Origin: Mesorhizobium sp. WSM3859
GTDB taxonomy: Bacteria > Pseudomonadota > Alphaproteobacteria > Rhizobiales > Rhizobiaceae
Assembly (NCBI RefSeq): GCF_002295065.1
Contig: NZ_NSGG01000010.1
Location: 165,433 to 229,432, forward strand
Direction of reading: 5' to 3'
Length of the DNA stretch: 64,000 bases
Shown: piece by piece, positions 58,368 to 64,000 of the stretch
Layout: every line of letters starts with the position of its first letter
Numbering within the stretch: the first letter of the stretch is position 1
Made by a program: the position numbers and the translations under genes
The notes under the pieces: model-generated
Database searches by the model: none
Seen by the model: only the letters and a program-made list of their open reading frames with translations
What the model was told of the DNA's origin: nothing

Positions 58368-59186
58368 TCATTTCACCGCGCCCATGGTAAGCCCGCGAAC
58401 CAGGTGCCGCTGCACCAGCAGCGCGAAGAAGACGATCGGCAGCGCTCCGATGACGCCGGCGGCGGCCATCGAGGCCCAGTCGGTATCGATGCGCCCAATG
58501 AGCGTGGCGGTGCCGCGCGGCATGGTCATCGCCCGCGGCGTCGCGGTCAGCGCCAGCGCGAAAAGGAATTCGTTGAAGGTGACCAGCACGGCGAAGATGG
58601 CGGTGGCCGCAAGCCCCGGGGCCGCCAGCGGCAGCGTGATGCGGCGGAAGGCGCCGAAGCGTGAATCGCCGTCCACCATGGCCGCCTCCTCGAGGTCGAC
58701 GGGGATCTCGCGGAAGAAGCTCTCCATCATCCAGACGCAGAAGGTGACGTTGAAGGCTGTGTAGGTGGCGATCAGGCCGAGCCAACTGTCGAGCAGCCCG
58801 AGGCTCAGCATCAAGAGATAGACGGGTATCAGGATCACCACCGGCGGGATGATGCGCAGCGTGAGCAGGAAGAGACCGATCTTGCGCTCCGCGGCGAAGG
58901 GCAGGCGGAACCTTGCGATCGCGTAGGCGCCCATCGCGCCGAAGACCAGCGCTATCGCGACCGAGAAGAAGGTGACCACCACCGAGTTCGTCAAATAGGA
59001 GCCGAACTGCTTTTCGGTGAACAGCCTGACGTAATTGTCGAGCGTCGGCACATGCGGGTAGAGCGTGCCTTCCTGGGTGATCTCGCGATTGGACTTGAGC
59101 GAGGTGGAGACCAGCCAGTAGATCGGCAGCAGCACGACGGCCAGCACGAAGACGGTGGTGAGGATGCGCGCCAGACGGGTGCTCAT
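58368..59186 (-). CDS. Carbohydrate ABC permease (MalG type)
   Basis: The 272-residue protein has six helices with the EAA loop VDLEEAAMVDGDSRFGAFRRITLPLAAPGL. Its start overlaps the MalF-type stop by 4 bp (58368-59186 and 59183-60088). Partners are the two genes upstream and the ATPase. Confidence 0.92.
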   Translation of the reverse strand: MSTRLARILTTVFVLAVVLLPIYWLVSTSLKSNREITQEGTLYPHVPTLDNYVRLFTEKQFGSYLTNSVVVTFFSVAIALVFGAMGAYAIARFRLPFAAERKIGLFLLTLRIIPPVVILIPVYLLMLSLGLLDSWLGLIATYTAFNVTFCVWMMESFFREIPVDLEEAAMVDGDSRFGAFRRITLPLAAPGLAATAIFAVLVTFNEFLFALALTATPRAMTMPRGTATLIGRIDTDWASMAAAGVIGALPIVFFALLVQRHLVRGLTMGAVK

Positions 59187-60088
59187 GACGCGTCCACCCT
59201 GCGCAGGAGCCTGATGGCGCTGAAGGCGAGCGCGAGCACGACGAGGCCGATCGTCACGAACAGCGCCGCCGCGTATCCGGTCTGCTGGAACTTGAACGCG
59301 GTGTCATAGCCATAGATCGAGATCAGCCTCGTCGCTTCGCCCGGCCCGCCCCGGGTCAGCACGAAAACCTGGTCGAAGGTGCCGAAGGCGTCGATGGTCC
59401 TCAGCACAACCGCCACCGCCAGCACCGGCCGCATCATCGGGAAGGTGAGATCGGCGAAGACGCGCCAGGGCCCGGCGCCGTCGACGCGCGCCGCCTCGAA
59501 CGGCTCGTGCGGCAGCGACTGCAGGCCGGCGAGCAGGATCAGGAACATCAGCGGCGTCCACTCCCAGACGTCGAGCACGACAAGGCCGATAAAAGCATTG
59601 AGCGGGTTTCCGAGGATCTGGACCCCGCCGCCGCCCATCGCCTCCGAGAGCGCCGTCAGCATGCCGGCGTCGCTGGCGTAGATCAGTCGGAACAGGATGG
59701 CGACGACGACCGGCGTGATCACCATGGGAATGATCAGCACCGTCCTGAGCAGCCGTATGCCGCGGAATTCGTGCAGGCAGAACAAGGCCAGCGCGAAGCC
59801 CAGCACCGCCTCGATCGACACCGAAAGCGCCACGAACTTGACCGTGACCCACAGCGAATTCAGGAACTGCGCGTCGCTCCAAAGCTGCACATAGTTCTTA
59901 AAGCCGACATCTGCGACCGGCGACCCGTAGCGGTAAGCCCTGGTGCTGGCGCGCAGCCCGTCCCAAAGCGGATAGACCAGCACGCCGAGCACGACCATCA
60001 GGCCCGGCGCCAGCATGAGATAGGGGAGGGCGAGGTCGAGCCCCGCCCCCTGCAGGCGATATTTGCGCGCCTGCGTGCCGGTTTGCAT
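59183..60088 (-). CDS. Carbohydrate ABC permease (MalF type)
   Basis: The 301-residue protein has six helices and the EAA loop EPFEAARVDGAGPWRVFADLTFPMMRPVL. Start ATG 60088 overlaps the binding-protein stop by one base (TGATG). The open frame upstream to 61093 is the shadow of the binding-protein gene. Confidence 0.92.
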   Translation of the reverse strand: MQTGTQARKYRLQGAGLDLALPYLMLAPGLMVVLGVLVYPLWDGLRASTRAYRYGSPVADVGFKNYVQLWSDAQFLNSLWVTVKFVALSVSIEAVLGFALALFCLHEFRGIRLLRTVLIIPMVITPVVVAILFRLIYASDAGMLTALSEAMGGGGVQILGNPLNAFIGLVVLDVWEWTPLMFLILLAGLQSLPHEPFEAARVDGAGPWRVFADLTFPMMRPVLAVAVVLRTIDAFGTFDQVFVLTRGGPGEATRLISIYGYDTAFKFQQTGYAAALFVTIGLVVLALAFSAIRLLRRVDAS

Positions 60089-61401
60089 CAATAGTACCCG
60101 ACCGTGGTCAGGTAGTCCTTGACCTGCTTGGCCGCCGTATCCAATGCGGCACCGCCGCCGGAGCCTGCCTGCAAGGCCTTGTTGAGCTCGATGCCGAGTA
60201 GTTCTTCGACCTTCGCCCAGTCGGGCGTGCGCGGCCTGGGCAGCGCGCCGGCGTCGAGCTGCTGGAGCGCGACCGGAATGAGCCGGTTGCCGGGCTTGGC
60301 GATGCCGAAGGCGCTTCGCTTGACGGGGATCGAGCCCGCTTCCGAGAGCTTGGCCTGGGTTTCGGCGCTGACATACCACTTCAGGAACTCGATCGAGTTC
60401 GCCTTGTTGGGCGCCGATTTCGGCACGCCGGCGATGAAGATGCCCATCTGCGCGATCGCCTTTTGCTGCTTCGGCACGACGCCGAAATCGAGCTTGCCGG
60501 CCACCTTGGTCTGGGCGGGATCGTCGGCCTTCAGCGCGTTGCCCGAGTATTGGATGATCGCGCCCGCGTCCCCGCCGAGGATCGCCGCGCCCTCCTGGTC
60601 GGAATCGAACTCCACCACGCCGCTCGGCGCGTTCTGCTTCATTGTGCCGACGAAGAAATCGGCCGAGGCCTTGCCTTCGGCCGAGTTGAAGATCGGATTC
60701 CACTTGTCGTCGAAGAAGGAACCGCCGAACGACAGGAAGACAGGGTACCAGCTGGTGACGATCGGGTTGCCGGAAACGCCGCGGAAGACAACGGGGTACT
60801 TGATCTTGCCGGCGGCGACGCCTTCCTTGCCCTTGGCGATCACCTCGTCCCAGGTCTTCGGCGCGCCGCCGGTGAAGACGTCGTTGCGATAGGTGAGCGT
60901 CTGCAGGTCGCCGACGAAGGGCACGCAGATCAGCGTCGGCTTGGCGTCCTCGAAGCCCTTGACGCGAGGCCCGTTCTGGGGCGGCCAGTAACCCATGTCG
61001 ATCATCGGGCCGATCCAGTCCTTGTCGGCCCCGTCGATGCCGCCGGCGCCAAGGTCTTCCAGCACATTGGCGGCGCCGAACTGCGGCACCCACGGGTCGT
61101 CGAGCAGATAGAGGTCATACTGGCCGGCGCCGCTCTGGGCGTCGGCGAACCACTTCTCGAGCGTCACCCCGTATTCGTCCTCGAGGAACTGGACGTCGAA
61201 GCCCTTTTCCTTCGCCAGCGGGATGATCTTCTGCTTGAACGGCGTCAGCCCGCCATCGGCGAAGGCGCCGATGATCACCTTCTTGCCGGCGGCGCGGGCC
61301 GGCAGCGGCAGGCCGAGCGTGGTGAGGGCCGTGCTGGCCAAGGCGAAGCCGAGCCCGCCCTTGATGACGGAGCGGCGAGTAAGTCTGCTGGAATGCATCA
61401 T
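60088..61401 (-). CDS. Carbohydrate ABC substrate-binding protein with Tat signal
   Basis: The 437-residue family 1 solute-binding protein has a Tat-type twin-arginine signal (LTRRSVIKGG, Arg9-Arg10) and a hydrophobic stretch ending at ARA-AG. KVIIGAFADGG begins the mature protein. Tat export suggests a ligand that is folded in the cytoplasm. It is MalE-like in length, and a polyol or inositol ligand is inferred from its neighbours. Confidence 0.88.
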   Translation of the reverse strand: MMHSSRLTRRSVIKGGLGFALASTALTTLGLPLPARAAGKKVIIGAFADGGLTPFKQKIIPLAKEKGFDVQFLEDEYGVTLEKWFADAQSGAGQYDLYLLDDPWVPQFGAANVLEDLGAGGIDGADKDWIGPMIDMGYWPPQNGPRVKGFEDAKPTLICVPFVGDLQTLTYRNDVFTGGAPKTWDEVIAKGKEGVAAGKIKYPVVFRGVSGNPIVTSWYPVFLSFGGSFFDDKWNPIFNSAEGKASADFFVGTMKQNAPSGVVEFDSDQEGAAILGGDAGAIIQYSGNALKADDPAQTKVAGKLDFGVVPKQQKAIAQMGIFIAGVPKSAPNKANSIEFLKWYVSAETQAKLSEAGSIPVKRSAFGIAKPGNRLIPVALQQLDAGALPRPRTPDWAKVEELLGIELNKALQAGSGGGAALDTAAKQVKDYLTTVGYY

Positions 61402-62495
61402 GTCACTCTCCCATTGTTGTTGAGCCTGTGGACGGCTGTCAGGCCGGCCGAATTGAAGAAACAGGCGTTCGCCGGGTCGAAGGCGACGCCGATGCTTTCA
61501 CCCACCACACCCCGGAAATCGCGGCCGGCCCGGACCGAGACGTTGCCGCCTTCCAGGCGGACATTGACCAGCGTCTCGTTGCCCATCGGTTCGACGACGT
61601 AGATTTCGCCGCGGAGCGCATCGGGCGTGTCGACCGCGGCAGCGCTGCAATCCTCCGGCCGCAGCCCGATTTCGGCGACGGAGGCGGCGCGGCAGGCGGC
61701 GAGCCGCGCGGCGTCCAGCGCGACGACCCTGCCGGCCACGACGACGCCTTGCTCGGAAAGCGCTGCCGGCAGGATGTTCATCGGCGGGTTGCCGACGAAG
61801 GTGGCGACGAAGCGGTTTGCCGGGCGGTCGTATATCTCGATGGGCGGCGCCATCTGCTGCAGCTCGCCGCCATGCATGACGGCGACGAAGTCGGCCATCG
61901 TCAGGGCCTCGACCTGATCATGGGTGACATAGATGGTGGTGGCGCTGAGGCGCTGGCAGAGCCGCTTGATCTCGCCGCGCATGGTGAGCCTAAGCCTCGC
62001 GTCGAGATTGGAGAGCGGCTCGTCCATCAGGAAGGCCGCCGGGTCGCGCACGATGGCGCGTGCCAGCGCGACGCGCTGGCGCTGTCCGCCCGAAAGTTGG
62101 CGTGGCCTGCGGTCGAGCAGATGGCCGATCTCGAGGATGGCGGCGACCTCGCCGATCTTGGCCTTTCGCCCGGCGTCCGGCGTGCCGCGGATCCACAACG
62201 GATAGCCGATATTTTCGGCGACCGTCATCTGCGGGTAGAGCGCGTAGCTCTGGAAGACCATGGCGATGTCGCGATCGCGCGGCTGCAGCCGCGTGACGTC
62301 GCGCTCGCCGATGAAGACCTTGCCCGCGCTCGGCATGTCGAGCCCGGCAAGGATGCGCAGCGCCGTGGTCTTGCCGCAGCCCGACGGGCCGAGCAAAGCG
62401 AGGAATTTGTGATCCGGCACGGCGAGGTCGAGCGATCGCAGCACGTTGAGCGCGCCGAAGCTCTTGACCACCTTCTGGTACAGAACCGAACTCAT
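61398..62495 (-). CDS. Carbohydrate ABC ATP-binding protein (UgpC/MalK type)
   Basis: The 365-residue ATPase has GPSGCGKTTALRI, LSGGQRQRVALARAI, LMDEPLSNLDARLR and a C-terminal TOBE-like region (about 285-340). Its stop overlaps the binding-protein start. It powers the permeases at 58368 and 59183. Confidence 0.95.
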   Translation of the reverse strand: MSSVLYQKVVKSFGALNVLRSLDLAVPDHKFLALLGPSGCGKTTALRILAGLDMPSAGKVFIGERDVTRLQPRDRDIAMVFQSYALYPQMTVAENIGYPLWIRGTPDAGRKAKIGEVAAILEIGHLLDRRPRQLSGGQRQRVALARAIVRDPAAFLMDEPLSNLDARLRLTMRGEIKRLCQRLSATTIYVTHDQVEALTMADFVAVMHGGELQQMAPPIEIYDRPANRFVATFVGNPPMNILPAALSEQGVVVAGRVVALDAARLAACRAASVAEIGLRPEDCSAAAVDTPDALRGEIYVVEPMGNETLVNVRLEGGNVSVRAGRDFRGVVGESIGVAFDPANACFFNSAGLTAVHRLNNNGRVT

Positions 62496-62522
62496 CTCCC
62501 TCCCCGGCGCCCCATGCTTTCT

Positions 62523-63434
62523 TCAGGCCCTCCGTTCGTGGACATAGAAGCCCGCGCCCTCGGCCAGCTTCTTGAGATTGCGATACCCCATCGTGGCATA
62601 GGTCAAGGGGTGCGCCTTGGCCGGGTCCTGCTCGGCCTCCACCACCAGCCAGCCGGAATAGCCGTGGTCGGCGAGGATCTTGAGCAGCGTCGCATAGTCG
62701 ATCGCGCCGTCGCCGGGCACGGTGAAAATGCCTTCCATCACCGCGCCCATGAAGCTCATGTCGGCCTCGCGCGCCTTCTTCAGCATCGCCGGGCGCACAT
62801 CCTTGCAATGCACATGCACGACGCGTTCGACATGCCGGCGCAGCAATTGCTCCGGGTCGCCGCCCGAAAAGGCGCAGTGCCCGGTGTCGTAGAGCAGGCC
62901 GACCGCCTCGCCGGTTGTGTGCATCAGCCTGTCGATCTCCTGGTCGGTCTCGACGATCGTCCCCATGTGATGATGGAAGGCCATGCCGACGCCGAAATCG
63001 GAAAATCGCTCGGCGAGCCTGGTGATCTTGGCGCCATAGGCCTTCCATTCGCCGTCCATCAGCTTCGGCCGCTGTGAGATCGGGTCGTGGATCGCGCCAT
63101 GCCGGCCGCGCGAGGTGTCGGCATAGACGACGCGCCGGGCGCCGAGGTCGCGCAGCAGCGTCAGATGCGGCCGGATCGCCTCGAATTCCTCGTCGACCTC
63201 CTTCTCGCAGATGCGCCCGTCATACCAGCCGGAGACCAGCGCCAGCCCGTAATGGTCGAGGATGGGCCGAAGCGCGCGGCTGTCGCGCGGAAACTTGCCG
63301 CCAAGCTCTGTTCCCGCGTAACCAGCTTCCGCGGTTTCGCTGAGGCACGTCTCGAGCGGCGTGTCGCCGCCCAGTTCCGGCACGTCGTCATTGGTCCAGG
63401 TGATCGGGTTTATGCCAAGTCGAACGGTCGTCAT
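62523..63434 (-). CDS. iolE: Second inosose dehydratase (IolE-type; possible MocC role)
   Basis: The 303-residue protein starts MTTVRLGINPITWTNDDVPE and shares FHHHMGTIVETDQEIDRLM, LLYDTGHCAFSGGD, HVHCKDVR, VPGDGAIDYATL and LVVEAEQDP with the iolE at 48724. It is first in the operon of the MalFGK-type importer, so it may act on a second inositol isomer. MocC of rhizopine catabolism is from the same family. A hairpin lies just upstream. Confidence 0.9.
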   Translation of the reverse strand: MTTVRLGINPITWTNDDVPELGGDTPLETCLSETAEAGYAGTELGGKFPRDSRALRPILDHYGLALVSGWYDGRICEKEVDEEFEAIRPHLTLLRDLGARRVVYADTSRGRHGAIHDPISQRPKLMDGEWKAYGAKITRLAERFSDFGVGMAFHHHMGTIVETDQEIDRLMHTTGEAVGLLYDTGHCAFSGGDPEQLLRRHVERVVHVHCKDVRPAMLKKAREADMSFMGAVMEGIFTVPGDGAIDYATLLKILADHGYSGWLVVEAEQDPAKAHPLTYATMGYRNLKKLAEGAGFYVHERRA

Positions 63435-63447
63435 TGCTCGCTTTCCG

Positions 63448-63471
63448 CCCCGCAGCCGGAGGGCTGCGGGG
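63448..63471 (-). promoter_or_regulatory. Hairpin in the 5' untranslated region of the second iolE
   Basis: CCCCGCAGCC (63448-63457) and GGCTGCGGGG (63462-63471) form a perfect 10-bp stem 14 nt before the iolE start. A second stem (CGGCAGGG 63508-63515 with CCCTGCCG 63521-63528) is further upstream. Translational or transcript-stability control is possible. Confidence 0.6.
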
Positions 63472-63746
63472 TTCATGGTCTCGGGAGGAGATCGCTGCGC
63501 TTGCTGGCGGCAGGGCGAAACCCTGCCGTTTCGTTCAGCAGGGCGCCCTCCCAGCACCCGCCTCACATGTCCCCTTACATGTCCTTGTCGACGCCTTACC
63601 CCAACGTCAGTGACCGAAGTCTACCCCGCTCTGTCTCCATCGCGAGGGCCAGTTTTCCGGAAAATGAAGGAACCAGTTTGTGCGGGGAGGCGGGTGTGGC
63701 AGGATGGGGGGATGGGTAATCTGGAAATCATCGAGCGGCAGCGCGA

Positions 63747-63908
63747 GGCCCCCCTCTCTGGCCTGCCGGCCATCTCCCCCTCAAGGGGGGAGATTGGCAG
63801 TTCAGGCGCCTCGCTCCCTTCTGCAACGGTGGCGATTGGCGAAAGTCGGCGTGACATCCGATCTCCCCCCTTGAGGGGGAGATGTCCGGCAGGACAGAGA
63901 GGGGGGCG
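63747..63908. repeat. Large palindromic repeat near the right window edge
   Basis: GCCCCCCTCTC and GCCGGCCATCTCCCCCTC at the left are inverted at the right by GAGGGGGAGATGTCCGGC and GAGAGGGGGGC. Each half also forms a hairpin (ATCTCCCCCTCAAGGGGGGAGAT). I see no gene in 63472-64000. Confidence 0.75.
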
Positions 63909-64000
63909 AAGGAACTCGACGTCGGAAGCCAGGCGTATCTCGGCACGCCAATGCACCCACGGCGCGAGATAGCCCATGCGCCCCCACCCCAAACCCCAGC

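Noticed and set aside
59183..61093. 636-residue reading that would fuse the MalF-type permease to upstream sequence
   Set aside because: The N-terminal third is an out-of-frame reading of the binding-protein gene; the true start is ATG 60088 with TGATG overlap.
61428..63077. 549-residue plus-strand frame over the ABC ATPase and second iolE
   Set aside because: It overlaps two well-supported minus-strand genes and carries no domain.
63361..63972. 203-residue ORF near the right edge
   Set aside because: It runs through the second iolE start and the large palindromic repeat, so it is an accidental frame.
1..64000. tRNA, rRNA or complete insertion sequences
   Set aside because: I scanned by eye and saw no transposase frames or tRNA-like cloverleaf sequences; a formal covariance search would be needed to exclude small RNAs.

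Overview
The window looks like chromosome from a Mesorhizobium-type alphaproteobacterium (Rhizobiales). The evidence is the hprK-chvG-chvI / pckA junction, the rhizobial hisB-hisH-hisA-hisF-hisE-coaA order next to hslVU, high G+C, dense ABC sugar and amino-acid uptake genes, and short palindromic intergenic repeats typical of rhizobia. Assignments come from reading the proteins by eye. No database search was possible, and start codons were chosen from Shine-Dalgarno (SD) spacing and family length.

Layout. 1-5.0 kb: HPr kinase (partial), ChvG/ChvI two-component system, PEP carboxykinase. 5.0-10.7 kb: ArfB, AlkB, a GT2/GtrA/polytopic-transferase operon and a GT87-like protein. 10.8-16.6 kb: histidine operon, carrying an arginase-fold protein, a DUF1330 protein and a DUF2628 protein, and ending in coaA. 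16.8-21.0 kb: hslV, GNAT, DUF2585, hslU, DUF1402. 21.1-30.9 kb: a probable rhizopine/O-methyl-inositol locus. It has a MocD-like membrane oxygenase, MocE-like Rieske ferredoxin, MocF-like reductase and a PanB-like protein facing a LacI regulator, then a sugar ABC importer, an inositol-dehydrogenase-like protein and an SDR. 31-32.2 kb: DAHP synthase behind a leader peptide and terminator that look like an aromatic amino-acid attenuator. 32.3-35.6 kb: LysE exporter with a divergent WYL regulator, a methyltransferase and a GNAT/DUF1778 toxin-antitoxin pair. 35.6-44.4 kb: LacI regulator, a ribose-type ABC importer and a polar amino-acid ABC importer. 44.6-47.2 kb: phnN, phnM and a DUF1045 protein. 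47.6-55.0 kb: iolB, a small membrane protein, iolE, iolD, iolC, an unknown ORF and iolR. 55.2-63.4 kb: further oxidoreductases, an isomerase, a MalFGK-type importer and a second iolE.

How it fits together. Much of the right two thirds can be read as one inositol economy. Two or three importers bring in inositol-like polyols. A MocDEF-like oxygenase may remove O-methyl groups. Several Gfo/Idh/MocA dehydrogenases oxidise the ring, two IolE-type dehydratases follow, and IolD, IolB and IolC finish the route. An RpiR-type IolR sits beside iolC, and GGAA-N6-TTCC-like boxes lie upstream of both iolC and the 26 kb importer.

The two most unusual items are the probable leaderless aromatic leader peptide (Phe-Trp-Tyr-Phe-Ser-Tyr) before DAHP synthase, and the PanB-like C1-transfer protein in the same operon as the putative O-demethylase.
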